From Catenulispora acidiphila DSM 44928 (lineage in GTDB: Bacteria > Actinomycetota > Actinomycetes > Streptomycetales > Catenulisporaceae), in NCBI RefSeq assembly GCF_000024025.1, contig NC_013131.1:10024229-10088228 (forward strand): a stretch of 64,000 nt of DNA. The letters run 5' to 3'. A program made the translations under genes and the position numbers. A model generated the notes under the pieces. That model searched no databases, had not been told where the DNA came from, and saw nothing but the letters and a program-made list of their open reading frames with translations. The first letter of the stretch is position 1; each line of letters begins with the position of its first letter. Positions 10,802 to 18,673 of this stretch are shown one piece after another.

Positions 10802-10899
10802 TGCTCGTTCCTTTCGTTCTGTCACATCACTGTAGCACTTACTTATGGATGATGCACTTGCAGATGGCATCAGGTGGCACAGACTCCACACCAGACGGC

Positions 10900-10905
10900 T
10901 AGAAT
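10900..10905 (+). promoter_or_regulatory. -10 TAGAAT for a leaderless TetR mRNA
   Basis: TAGAAT, close to the consensus TATAAT, ends 7 nt before the GTG at 10913. No ribosome binding site is present. Confidence 0.6.
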
Positions 10906-10912
10906 CGAGACC

Positions 10913-11470
10913 GTGAGAGCCGACGCAGCACGCAATCTGGAAGCCGTCCTGACCACCGGGGCGCGCATGCTCGCCGCCGATCCGGGCGCGAGCATCGCGG
11001 CCATCGCGGCCGAGGCGGGGGTGGATCGACGCACGGTCTACCGGCGGTTCGGCTCTCGCGAGGAGCTGCTGGCGGCGATCTACGAGGCGCGCCTCACGGC
11101 GATCGGCGAGGCCATCGAGGACGCGCGGCTGCGGGAGGCACCGGTCGCCGTGGCGCTGCACCGCTACGTCGAGAACATCGTGGCGGTCAACCGGATATGG
11201 CCGGTCGACCTCAACCGGATGCTCGCCACCGACGCGGTGCGCGAGCGGCGGAACGCCTATGTCGCCGAGGTCGACGCGTTCCTCGAGCGCGCCACCGAGG
11301 AAGGACTGCTGCGCTCAGGGCTCCCGGCGGGGTGGGTCGGCGTACTCCTGCCGGAGGTGACGAACCTGGTGGTCCGGCAACAGCCGGAACTGAGCCACGG
11401 CCAGGCGGCGGACCTGGTGGTCGAGACCCTGCTTCAGGGGATCGGCGCCGCGCACGAGCGGGAGAGCTGA
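10913..11470 (+). CDS. TetR-family regulator
   Basis: The 185-residue protein begins VRADAARNLEAVL and has the TetR HTH at about residues 22-45 (SIAAIAAEAGVDRRTVYRRFGSR with the usual Y-x-x-F). The remainder is a helical ligand-binding domain. A GTG 39 nt earlier is possible, but 10913 is the family-typical start and sits 7 nt after a -10 element. The intergenic space holds two GCACTT direct repeats (10835-10840 and 10854-10859) that could be its sites. The likely target is the divergent SDR gene. Confidence 0.86.
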   Translation: MRADAARNLEAVLTTGARMLAADPGASIAAIAAEAGVDRRTVYRRFGSREELLAAIYEARLTAIGEAIEDARLREAPVAVALHRYVENIVAVNRIWPVDLNRMLATDAVRERRNAYVAEVDAFLERATEEGLLRSGLPAGWVGVLLPEVTNLVVRQQPELSHGQAADLVVETLLQGIGAAHERES

Positions 11471-11516
11471 GCGCGGTGTGGGATCAGGGCTCTTACTCTT
11501 GGTGCTTTCAGCTTGC

Positions 11517-11924
11517 TTACTGCACCGGCGGTGCGGCGGCGGTGAGCGCGTCCGACACGGCGTGGATCGACTTGAGTTTGTCCAGCATCTCGGGCTCGAC
11601 CCCGTAGCGCTCGGTGAGGGCGGCGGGATCCAGGTAGGTGACGCGGGTCGTGCCGTTGTCGTCCCAGAGCAGGATGCGCAGCGGGAGGTCCAGGGCGGCG
11701 AGCGGATGCGCGTCCATGACCGGGGTTCCGGCGGTGGGGTTGCCGAACAGGATCAAGACCGTGTCCCGCAGTTCCAGACCCGCGCTCCGGGCGGCTTCGG
11801 CCTGGTCGATGACCGCGAAGACGGTCGCGCCAGCGTGCTCGAGGACTTCGAGCAGGCGGCGTGCCGTCATGGTCACCGACGTGGTCGCTGTCTTGGTGAC
11901 TACGGGGGAATTCACGGAGCCCAT
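11517..11924 (-). CDS. DUF302-family protein
   Basis: This 135-residue protein shows the DUF302 pattern: an N-terminal helix preceding GATVFAVIDQAEAARSAG, then LRDTVLILFGNPTAGTPVM and LPLRILLWDD. The family is small, cytoplasmic and of unknown biochemical role, sometimes linked to redox or copper response. It starts one base after the TAG stop of modBC (TAG-G-ATG), so it is probably the last gene of the molybdate operon and translationally coupled. Its part in molybdate physiology is not known. Confidence 0.82.
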   Translation of the reverse strand: MGSVNSPVVTKTATTSVTMTARRLLEVLEHAGATVFAVIDQAEAARSAGLELRDTVLILFGNPTAGTPVMDAHPLAALDLPLRILLWDDNGTTRVTYLDPAALTERYGVEPEMLDKLKSIHAVSDALTAAAPPVQ

Positions 11925-11925
11925 C

Positions 11926-13806
11926 CTAGGTCGCGGGCCACACGATGACGGCTTCCGGCGGTACCTCCACCCCGCAGCGCGCGCCGAGTTCCGGTTCCTG
12001 GCCGCTGGGAACGGTGACGGTCAGCTCGGCGCCGCCGTCCAGGCGGAGCAGGAGTTCGGCGATCGGGCCGAGGTGCGCGACGTCGTCTACGGTCGCGGCG
12101 ATCCCGCCGGTCCCGTCGGTCCCGCCGGTGGCGACAACTCGCACGTCGTAGGGCTGCACACACCAGGCGACGGAGGTCGGCGGCATCTTCGCGTTCTGCC
12201 AGGCGGGAGTCTTCAGCGCCGAGGCGGGAAGCGCAACGCGCAGCGGCCCGCTCTCCAGGACCCTGTCAGCGTCGACGTACCCCTGCCCGATGTTGCGGAC
12301 GCCGAGCAGGCGCGCCGCCACGGGACCGGCCGGGTGGGTCAGGACGGTGCGGGTGGGACCGTCCTGGAGCACCGCGCCGTCTGCCATCAGCAGCGTGTCT
12401 TGCGACAGCAGCGCCGCGTCGTCGGGGTCGTGCGTCACCAGGACCGAGGTCAGGGCGGTTTCGCGCAAGACGGTGCGCAGGAGGCGGCGCAGCTCGTCGC
12501 GGACCGGCGCGTCCAGACCGGCGAAGGGCTCGTCGAGCAGCAGCAGGCGCGGCTCGCGGGCCAGCGCCCGGGCCAGGCCGACGCGGCGCGCCTGCCCGCC
12601 GGAGAGCTGGTCGGGGTAGCGGTCGGCGAGGTCGGTGAGCTTGAGCCGGTCCAGCCAGAACGCCGCCAGCGCCGGGTCGGCGCCGACTCCGAAGGTGACT
12701 TGTTCCCAGACCCGCAGATGCGGCAGAAGCGTCGGGTGCTGCGGGAGGTAGCCGATACCTCGGCGTTCGGCGGGCAGCACGGCGAGGTCTCTGCCGCCGA
12801 GCGAGATGTGCGCGTCCTGCGGCGTCAGCACACCGGCGAGCAGGCGCAGGGTCGCGGACTTGCCGGAGCCGGACGCGCCGAGGATGGCCAGGTTCCGGCC
12901 CGCGCCGCCGTGCACGACCGCCAGCCGGAAGCCGCCGAGGCGCGCCGACATGATGAAGTCCAGGACAGGGCCCTGCGACAGGGCGGGTGGCCGCGGCTTG
13001 GGGATGCGGACCGCGCGGCGCCGGTGTGCGCGCCGTGCCGGGCCGCGGTCGGCGATCAGCAGGACCACCAGCGCCGCACCGAGCGTAACCAGCACGGGGA
13101 TCGTCGTCGCGGCCAGTCCGGTACTGCTGAACTGGACGTAGGTGAACACCGGCAGGGTGTAGGGGTGATAGGCGAGCACGATGGTCGCGCCGAACTCGCC
13201 GAAGGCGCGCAGCCATGCCAGCAGCATGCCCGCGCGGATGCCGCGTGCCGCGATCGGCAGCGCCACGCGCAATACCCGGGACAGCGCGCCGTGTCCGAGC
13301 GTCGCGGCGACGTCCAGTTGGGCCGGGTCCACTGCGGCGAACGCCGAGCGTGCCGAGATGACCAGGAACGGTGCGGCGACGAAGCACTGCGCCAGGACGA
13401 CACCGGTGGCGCTGTCGGTGAGGCCGCCGTTGAAGAACTGGCCGATGGTTGTGTACGGGCCCACCAGATAGATCAGCAGGATGCCGCTCATCAGCGGCGG
13501 AAGTGCGAGCGGCAGTTGGACCGCGACGCCGAGCACGCCGGCGGTCCGGCTCGCGGAGCGTGCCAGGAGGTAGCCCAGCGGCACGCCGAGCAGGGTGACG
13601 ACAGCCGTGCTGATGGACGCGGTGATCAGCGACGTCCGCAGCGCGTCCCCGACACCGGGAGCGGCGGTGGCCGCGCCGCTCTGGCCCGGAGCCCGGACCA
13701 GGAAGGCGACCAGCGGGACGAGCAGGTAGGCGACGAGCAGTGCCGCCAGCCACGGCAGCGGGGTGCGGAGCATCCGCCCCTTCGAGCTCCCGATGGCCGG
13801 CCGCAC
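11926..13806 (-). CDS. Molybdate ABC transporter, fused permease and ATPase (ModB-ModC)
   Basis: One 626-residue chain carries both subunits that are normally separate. Residues 15-255 form the ModB permease with about six membrane segments and the EAA loop near 173-193. Residues 290-500 form the ATPase with Walker A GASGSGKS (310-317), the Q-loop in LPQHPTL, signature LSGGQ (401-405), Walker B LLLLDEP and the switch histidine H459. A TOBE-like regulatory tail occupies about 545-625. The GTG at 13806 is used here; an ATG at 13773 is possible. It imports molybdate (possibly tungstate) delivered by the adjacent ModA. Confidence 0.9.
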   Translation of the reverse strand: MRPAIGSSKGRMLRTPLPWLAALLVAYLLVPLVAFLVRAPGQSGAATAAPGVGDALRTSLITASISTAVVTLLGVPLGYLLARSASRTAGVLGVAVQLPLALPPLMSGILLIYLVGPYTTIGQFFNGGLTDSATGVVLAQCFVAAPFLVISARSAFAAVDPAQLDVAATLGHGALSRVLRVALPIAARGIRAGMLLAWLRAFGEFGATIVLAYHPYTLPVFTYVQFSSTGLAATTIPVLVTLGAALVVLLIADRGPARRAHRRRAVRIPKPRPPALSQGPVLDFIMSARLGGFRLAVVHGGAGRNLAILGASGSGKSATLRLLAGVLTPQDAHISLGGRDLAVLPAERRGIGYLPQHPTLLPHLRVWEQVTFGVGADPALAAFWLDRLKLTDLADRYPDQLSGGQARRVGLARALAREPRLLLLDEPFAGLDAPVRDELRRLLRTVLRETALTSVLVTHDPDDAALLSQDTLLMADGAVLQDGPTRTVLTHPAGPVAARLLGVRNIGQGYVDADRVLESGPLRVALPASALKTPAWQNAKMPPTSVAWCVQPYDVRVVATGGTDGTGGIAATVDDVAHLGPIAELLLRLDGGAELTVTVPSGQEPELGARCGVEVPPEAVIVWPAT

Positions 13807-13823
13807 TGTGTCAGTACTCAGAT

Positions 13824-14753
13824 TCAGCCGGCGTTGAGTACGGACTTCAGCTGCGCCGGCACGGAGCCGGCGTCACCGGTGACCTTGATCGGCTGCAGTT
13901 GCAGACCGTGTTTGGTCATCAGCGCCTTGCCCGCGTCGCTGAACAGGTACTGCACGAAGGCGACGCCCGCGTCGGCGTCCGGCGCCTTATTCAGGACGCT
14001 GACGGTGTAGGTCGCCTGCAGGTGGATGTCGCCGAGGGGGACGGTCGGGATGTTCAGCTCGGCGGCTTCGCTGGAGTAGAAGAAGCCGGCGTCCAACTGC
14101 CCGGACTGGAGGCGGCCGACCAGCTGCTCTTCGGGGAACACCTGCACCGCCGAGGCGGGGAGGTTGTCCTTGGTCAGCGCCTGCGCGGCGAGCTTGCCCT
14201 TGGGGTCCAGCTTGGGGTCGGTCGAGCCCATCTTGAAGCCGGCCTCGGTGATCACCTGGTTCCAGGGCTTGGACTTCAGGTCGGCGGCGAACTTGCTGTT
14301 CGCGTTGTAGGCGATGACGAGCGGGGCGGTGGCGAAGGTGGCGTACCAGGTCTCCCAGCCGCCGTTCGCGTCGCCGATCAGGCCGGTGTTGGCGTCGGTG
14401 GAGGCGCTGATGAAGACGTCGGCTTGCTTGACCTTGCCCTTGATCTCGCTGACCAGCTGCGTCGAGCCGGCCGCGTTGCCCTGGAAGTCGCCGGTGGTGG
14501 CCTTGTCGTAGGCCGGGCTGACGTCGTGCTCCATGAGGTTCGCCAGGGAGGCGGCGTAGGCGACCTTCACCGGGCCGGGGGCGCTGATCGCCGACGTTGA
14601 TGCCGATGCCGAAGCCGAAGCCGACGACGAGTTCGCCGCCGAGGTCGAGGCCGGCGTCGTTGATCCCGAGGCCGCCTTCGGCGAGCTCTTCGAGCTGCTG
14701 CACCCGGCCAGCAGCAGGCCGCTGGCGATGACCACGGCGACTGACTTCTTCAC
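13824..14753 (-). CDS. modA: Molybdate/tungstate-binding lipoprotein
   Basis: The 309-residue protein has a lipoprotein signal (MKKSVAVVIASGLLLAGC, predicted lipidated Cys18) followed by a Ser/Ala-rich linker and a periplasmic-binding fold with blocks such as YAASLANLMEH, YNANSKFAADL and FPEEQLVGRLQSGQLDAGFFYSSEA. It captures oxyanions outside the membrane for the ModBC transporter encoded 17 bp downstream. Its start overlaps the end of the HTH-TOBE gene by 4 bp, so the three genes form one operon. Confidence 0.88.
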   Translation of the reverse strand: MKKSVAVVIASGLLLAGCSSSKSSPKAASGSTTPASTSAANSSSASASASASTSAISAPGPVKVAYAASLANLMEHDVSPAYDKATTGDFQGNAAGSTQLVSEIKGKVKQADVFISASTDANTGLIGDANGGWETWYATFATAPLVIAYNANSKFAADLKSKPWNQVITEAGFKMGSTDPKLDPKGKLAAQALTKDNLPASAVQVFPEEQLVGRLQSGQLDAGFFYSSEAAELNIPTVPLGDIHLQATYTVSVLNKAPDADAGVAFVQYLFSDAGKALMTKHGLQLQPIKVTGDAGSVPAQLKSVLNAG

Positions 14754-15256
14754 GAACGCCCCCTCAGTTCCTGCACGGTCTGCACGGTCCCGTGCTCCGG
14801 CTCCACGACGACCGCGCTGTCGGCGGCCTCGTCCGTCTTCGTCCTGCCGACGTGCGGCGCCCGGGCGGCGGCCCGTTCCACGACCACCGTCGTGGACTTG
14901 ATCACCGCGACCGCCGTGGCGCCGACCCGCAGGTCCAGTTCGTCCACGGCCTCCCGGCTCATCAGCGACACCACCCGGAACGGCCCGGCCTGGATGTCCA
15001 CCTGCGCCATCACCGCGTCCTTGGTCACCGCGGTGATGATGCCGCGCAGACGGTTGCGCGCCGAGGACACCTCCGAGCGCTCGTCCGCGGCGGCCGCCAA
15101 CGACGAGGCGAAAGCGGCCAACTCCGGTCCCGGAATCACCCGGTGCCCGTTCTCATCACGCGTCGCACTCAGCCGCCCGGCGTCCGCCCAACGGCGCACG
15201 GTGTCGGCACTGACGCCGAGCAGCTCGGCCGCCTCACCCATCCGGTACACATCCAC
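14750..15256 (-). CDS. HTH-TOBE molybdate-responsive regulator or Mop-type sensor
   Basis: The 168-residue protein has an excisionase/MerR-like HTH (residues 5-45, with AAELLGVSADTVRRWADAGRL) and a single Mop/TOBE domain (about 68-130, with ARNRLRGIITAV and VGATAVAVIKSTTVVVE) that binds oxyanions. It probably senses cytoplasmic molybdate and regulates the operon it heads. The GTG start at 15256 lies 6 nt after a TAAGCT -10 element at 15263-15268, so the mRNA seems leaderless. The acidic tail after residue 130 is not conserved-looking. Confidence 0.8.
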   Translation of the reverse strand: MDVYRMGEAAELLGVSADTVRRWADAGRLSATRDENGHRVIPGPELAAFASSLAAAADERSEVSSARNRLRGIITAVTKDAVMAQVDIQAGPFRVVSLMSREAVDELDLRVGATAVAVIKSTTVVVERAAARAPHVGRTKTDEAADSAVVVEPEHGTVQTVQELRGRS

Positions 15257-15262
15257 CCGGCG

Positions 15263-15268
15263 AGCTTA
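15263..15268 (-). promoter_or_regulatory. -10 TAAGCT of the molybdate operon
   Basis: Read on the minus strand, TAAGCT ends 6 nt before the GTG at 15256. The adjoining sequence up to 15320 is AT-rich for this genome (CATATTCATAAC at 15306-15317) and is the natural place for a molybdate operator, but I see no clean palindrome. Confidence 0.5.
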
Positions 15269-15433
15269 CCGCGCAGACGCCAGGCCAACAGGCGAGAAGA
15301 CCTTGCATATTCATAACGGATGCCGCACATCCTCTAGCAGGTGCTGTGACCCCTCTTGCTTCTCCGCCGACCGTGCCTAGGCTGAACCGTGGGCCGCACC
15401 CCCTCCGGACGCGGCCGCGCAAGGGAGGACCCC

Positions 15434-15907
15434 ATGCTCGGTGAGCAGACCGGCACACTCCAGCCGGCCGAGGGCGCGCTCATTCGACTCGGCGGCGACG
15501 TCCACTCGCCCCGCGAGTTGAGCGCCTCCGACCTGTGGTCGCTGAGCCGCCACGAATGCGAAGTGGAGTTCAGCTGCCGCAAACGCGGCCCACGCCGCCA
15601 CCGCTTCACCGGCCCGCTCCTCCTCGACGTGGCGCACCTGGCCGAACCCGCATTCGTCCCCGGCGAACGCAAGGACCGGCTGCGATACCTGATCTCGATC
15701 CGAGCACGCGACGGACACCGGGTGGTGCTGTCCTGGGCCGAGATCGACCCGGAGTTCGCAAACATCCCAGTGCTACTCGGCCTCACGCGCGACGGCGACG
15801 CGCTGGACGCGGAGGGTCCGCAGCTGGTCGTGCCGGGGGACGTGTGCGGGGCGCGGCACGTCAGCGGGGTGGCGGATGTGCGGATTCGGAGTGATTCGGG
15901 GGACTGA
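15434..15907 (+). CDS. Small molybdopterin-binding-like oxidoreductase domain protein
   Basis: The 157-residue protein resembles the stand-alone sulfite-oxidase-type molybdopterin-binding fold. It has a basic block, then FTGPLLLDVAHLAEPAF, which matches the W-x-G-V-P-L-x-D-L-L segment of that family, then RYLISIRARDGHRVVLSWAEIDPEFANIPVLL. I do not see the conserved Moco-ligating cysteine with certainty, although a Cys is present in EFSCRKRG. The ATG at 15434 follows a GGGAGG ribosome binding site; TAGGCT at 15378-15383 is the likely -10. It is divergent from the molybdate uptake operon, which fits a cofactor-dependent role. Confidence 0.6.
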   Translation: MLGEQTGTLQPAEGALIRLGGDVHSPRELSASDLWSLSRHECEVEFSCRKRGPRRHRFTGPLLLDVAHLAEPAFVPGERKDRLRYLISIRARDGHRVVLSWAEIDPEFANIPVLLGLTRDGDALDAEGPQLVVPGDVCGARHVSGVADVRIRSDSGD

Positions 15908-16104
15908 GACAGCTGCGGTAGCTGGAGCAGCTCGGCTTCGGAGTGATTCGCATGAATCAGCTCCGGCTATTGAACAGCAGCGGTGGCTGCAGCGGCTCGG
16001 CAGTCGAATCAGCTCGGGCGGCCAAAAGCAGCTCGGGCGATTGAGGCTGCCGCAGTGACTGGCGTGGCTTGGGCGAGCGATTGAATCAGGTGCGGCATCG
16101 GCAC
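15908..16104. repeat. Short degenerate repeats between genes
   Basis: The gap holds irregular repeats of AGCAGCTCGG/AATCAGCTCGG and of CGGAGTGATTCG, the latter also forming the end of the preceding gene. There is no coding signal or hairpin that I can support. It looks like local sequence drift or slippage at the 3' end of the upstream gene. Confidence 0.4.
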
Positions 16105-17157
16105 TCAGCGCGCGTAGGCGGGCTCCGGCACCGGCAGCGGGTCGGGGTTGGCGAGGACCCAGGTCACGGCCAGTTCGCTGAGGCGCTGGATGTGTTCCTC
16201 GGGGCTGTTGCGGCGGAAGTTCTGGGCGAGGGTGGTTGCCTCGGTGAGCTGGGATTCGGGGAGGGGGATGCCAGAGGCGAGGAGGGTTGGCAGGGCTCGG
16301 ACCATGTGGCGGAAGTCGAGGTCCCAGTTCATGCCGCCGTTGCCGAGGACTTCATGGTCCAGACGGCCGGTGATGCGGATGGCTTCGCCCTGGGCTGTGG
16401 CGGCTGGGCCCTTGCCGGGGACCAGGAGGTCCCACAGTTCTTGGTGCCGGTCGTCCCAGGCGGTGGCGGTCGCGGTGATCGGGGAGGTGCCGTCGTGGGT
16501 GCGGCGCCGGACGGCTGGCGCGACGTCGAACAGGTCGTAGAGGCGGTTCAGGCCGGCTTCGGTCTCGGCCAGGTGGTCCGGGTTGAAGTCGGCGCGGAAG
16601 AACTCGAAGTTCTTACCGATCGCCGCGACGCGTTCGCGCATCGTGGCGGTGATGGGGGTTCCGTGCTGCAGGAAGGCCTCGGCGACCTCTGCCATCCGCG
16701 GCAGTTGGCTGTTGGTGCAGCGCTGCAAGCCGGACTGCAGCGCGCCGCCGGTGAGGACGAGGCGGTCCGCGCCGCGCTCGAACAGGAGGCGCACGGTCGT
16801 GGGCATGATGCCGAGCGCCGCCGCGTGCAGTGCCGGCTGCTTCGGCGCCTGGATGTCGGCGCCGGCGTCCAGCAGAGCCGCGACGACCACGTCGTTGCCC
16901 ATGTACGCGTGCTGCCACAGCGCGGTGCGGTGGAAGGCGTCGGTGGCTTCGACGTCCGCGCCCTCGGCGACCAGCCAGGCGACCAGCTCCGGCGGGATGG
17001 CGCGCACACCGAGGGCGGTCGGGCCGTCGGCGCCTTGGCGGGCGTCCAGCTCGGTGGTCGCGAAAACCGCCTTCATCGCGTCGAGGTCGCCGGACCGGAG
17101 CGTGGTGTCGAAATCCTTCGGCAGCCGCTTCTTCTTCCTCGCCATGCGCGCAAGCAT
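16105..17157 (-). CDS. Ankyrin-repeat protein
   Basis: The 350-residue protein begins MLARMARKKKRLPKDFD and carries about four ankyrin-like units between residues 20 and 160, for example TALGVRAIPPELVAWLVAEGADVEA, RTALWQHAYMGNDVVVAALLDAGADIQA and ALHAAALGIMPTTVRLLFERGAD. The C-terminal 190 residues are not recognised. The ATG at 17157 follows GGGAG; the ATG at 17145 is an alternative. Ankyrin proteins bind other proteins; the neighbouring SitI3-like gene makes an immunity-type or antagonism-linked role conceivable, but nothing here proves it. Confidence 0.72.
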   Translation of the reverse strand: MLARMARKKKRLPKDFDTTLRSGDLDAMKAVFATTELDARQGADGPTALGVRAIPPELVAWLVAEGADVEATDAFHRTALWQHAYMGNDVVVAALLDAGADIQAPKQPALHAAALGIMPTTVRLLFERGADRLVLTGGALQSGLQRCTNSQLPRMAEVAEAFLQHGTPITATMRERVAAIGKNFEFFRADFNPDHLAETEAGLNRLYDLFDVAPAVRRRTHDGTSPITATATAWDDRHQELWDLLVPGKGPAATAQGEAIRITGRLDHEVLGNGGMNWDLDFRHMVRALPTLLASGIPLPESQLTEATTLAQNFRRNSPEEHIQRLSELAVTWVLANPDPLPVPEPAYAR

Positions 17158-17180
17158 AGGCGCGGCTCCCGACGATCGAC

Positions 17181-17657
17181 TCAGGCGTCGAGGTCGATGA
17201 AGGCCTGTCCATGAGGCAGCCGCACCCAGGCAAGCCGCTCCGGCGTCCACAGGTCGGCACGGTCGTTCAAGGTCAGCACGCCGTCCTTGCGGACGAACAA
17301 CGCCGTCTCGTACTCGCGATGCAGGACCATGTCGCCGGTGACGTGCTCGAGCAGACCCAGCGCGAGGCGGATCAGGCCGTCCTGCTGACCCGAGATATCG
17401 GTCCACTTGTCCAGCCGGAAGTACAGGTCTACGTCCGGCATGAAGCCGAGCACCGCCGGCACGGTCTGCCACGCTTGCGAACGCGAGTCGCTGACCCGGA
17501 ACCACGTCCCGTTGCCGAGCACGACACCCTGCAACAGTTGCGCCGCAACGGTTTCAGCGTCGATGAGTACCAACTCCCGCGCGACGGCAACGACCGACTC
17601 CGCGACGACCGCAGCGGTCTGCCCCGCTCGCATCTCGACCGTGAACTCGATCGCCAT
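17181..17657 (-). CDS. SitI3-like small protein
   Basis: This 158-residue protein starts MAIEFTVEM after a GGGGAG ribosome binding site. Its layout (an N-terminal AIEF strand, a central VDLYFRLDKW and a C-terminal GDMVLHREYETALFVRKDGVLTLND) resembles the SitI3 family, whose founder is an immunity protein against a Myxococcus toxin. No toxin gene lies nearby, so this could be an orphan immunity protein or a domesticated relative. It lies 23 bp upstream of, and on the same strand as, the ankyrin gene, suggesting co-transcription. Confidence 0.5.
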   Translation of the reverse strand: MAIEFTVEMRAGQTAAVVAESVVAVARELVLIDAETVAAQLLQGVVLGNGTWFRVSDSRSQAWQTVPAVLGFMPDVDLYFRLDKWTDISGQQDGLIRLALGLLEHVTGDMVLHREYETALFVRKDGVLTLNDRADLWTPERLAWVRLPHGQAFIDLDA

Positions 17658-17715
17658 CGCACCGGCTCCCCTTCGTCTCTCGAGCGTTCGCCTCAAAACT
17701 GTCCTAACCTGCGGC

Positions 17716-17721
17716 TACAGT
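17716..17721 (+). promoter_or_regulatory. -10 TACAGT for a leaderless mRNA
   Basis: TACAGT ends 8 nt before the ATG at 17730 and no ribosome binding site is present in the 8-nt gap. Confidence 0.45.
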
Positions 17722-17729
17722 CTCCCGCC

Positions 17730-18242
17730 ATGGGTGTGTTTCATGACTACTTCCGGGCGCCGGACGCGGCGACGGCTATCGCGTGGGCGGTGGGACCCGG
17801 CGGGGACTGGCGTGAGCCCTCCGATACCGGGCTTGACGATCACGGTGCGGACTGGTTCGAGGCCAAGGGTCTCGATGTGCATTTGGTGGTGGGGCAGCTG
17901 GTCGCCTTCGCGGAGGGTGTGCCCTTCCAGGTTCGGCGTGGCGAGGGACCGCGGCTGGTGTGGCCGGATCAGGAGGCGTGGCCGTATGGCGAGGAGCGCC
18001 CCGGCCAGGAGTCCCCGTGGGAATCCGGGCTTCTGGTGGAGACGATGCCGGAGCAGTGGGTGGCGACGCTGGCCGCGGTGACCGACGACCACGTCCCGAT
18101 GCTCGCCGCGCAGTGGATGGAGATCCCCGAGGTCACCTTCACCGACTTCACCGACGCCAAGAGCGCCGTCGAGCAGTTCCGCGCCCTCGCACGCCGCACG
18201 CAGGCCCACGGACACAACGTGTTCGTCAGGACCATCGTCTAG
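17730..18242 (+). CDS. Conserved-looking hypothetical protein (MGVFHDYF type)
   Basis: The 170-residue acidic, tryptophan-rich protein begins MGVFHDYFRAPDAATAIAW and ends with FVRTIV. It has no signal peptide, membrane segment or metal motif. It resembles a family of uncharacterised actinobacterial cytoplasmic proteins that share the MGV-x-H-D-Y-F start, but I know no function. The 17716 -10 element indicates its own leaderless transcript. Its stop codon overlaps, on the other strand, the stop of a gene remnant. Confidence 0.62.
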   Translation: MGVFHDYFRAPDAATAIAWAVGPGGDWREPSDTGLDDHGADWFEAKGLDVHLVVGQLVAFAEGVPFQVRRGEGPRLVWPDQEAWPYGEERPGQESPWESGLLVETMPEQWVATLAAVTDDHVPMLAAQWMEIPEVTFTDFTDAKSAVEQFRALARRTQAHGHNVFVRTIV

Positions 18243-18454
18243 CCGGTCGCACTCCACGGCCCTACGACGTCAGCGTCCCCACCCGTCTCGATGAATGGGA
18301 TCAGCCGGAACGCGGCGTCGCTGAGCCCGCCGAACGTGTAGCGGCGCGGGCCGGGTGCGGCGTGCCCGTAGGCGTAGCCGACCAGGTTCCAGGTGTGCCG
18401 CCCGACCGCCAGCGCGGTATTGGTCCCGCCGCATTCGGTGAAGCGCCCGACGAT
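18239..18454 (-). pseudogene. Remnant of the 3' end of an unidentified gene
   Basis: Read on the minus strand this stretch is open for 71 codons, with protein-like composition (RFTECGGTNTALAVGRHTW; WNLVGYAYGHAAPGPRRYTF; FRLIPFIETGG), and ends in TAG at 18239-18241. It has no start codon and an in-frame TGA immediately upstream at 18455-18457. It looks like the surviving C-terminus of a larger gene. The remaining 140 bases up to the operators at 18601 hold nothing I can identify. Confidence 0.35.
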
Positions 18455-18600
18455 TCAGGCATTCGCACTCTGGCGGAGCGGGGTGGTTCCTCGTCAGAAG
18501 TAGCCGGGGCACGCCGCGCAGCGGGGGTGCGGCAGCAGTGGCTACCCAAGGCGGGCCGGAGCAGGCATCTGATTTACGGCGAGGCGACCGCGCGCTTTTA

Positions 18601-18651
18601 TGTAGCGACCGCTATAGAACGTGGTACGGTTCTTCTGTAGCAAGCGCTACA
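18601..18651. promoter_or_regulatory. Two TetR-type operators flanking the hydrolase promoter
   Basis: TGTAGC-N4-GCTATA at 18601-18616 and the perfect TGTAGC-N4-GCTACA at 18636-18651 are two copies of one dyad, 35 bp centre to centre. A TACGGT -10 lies between them at 18625-18630, so one site overlaps the -35 and the other the transcription start. The cognate repressor is not adjacent. Confidence 0.6.
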
Positions 18652-18673
18652 AATACTTGTGAGGGAGCTTCCC

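Noticed and set aside
10831-10862. A TGTAGC half-site and TGCA-N2-TGCA near the SDR/TetR pair as an operator matching that of the hydrolase at 18601.
   Set aside because: Only one half of the TGTAGC dyad is present, so assigning this TetR protein to the 18.6-kb operators is not supported.
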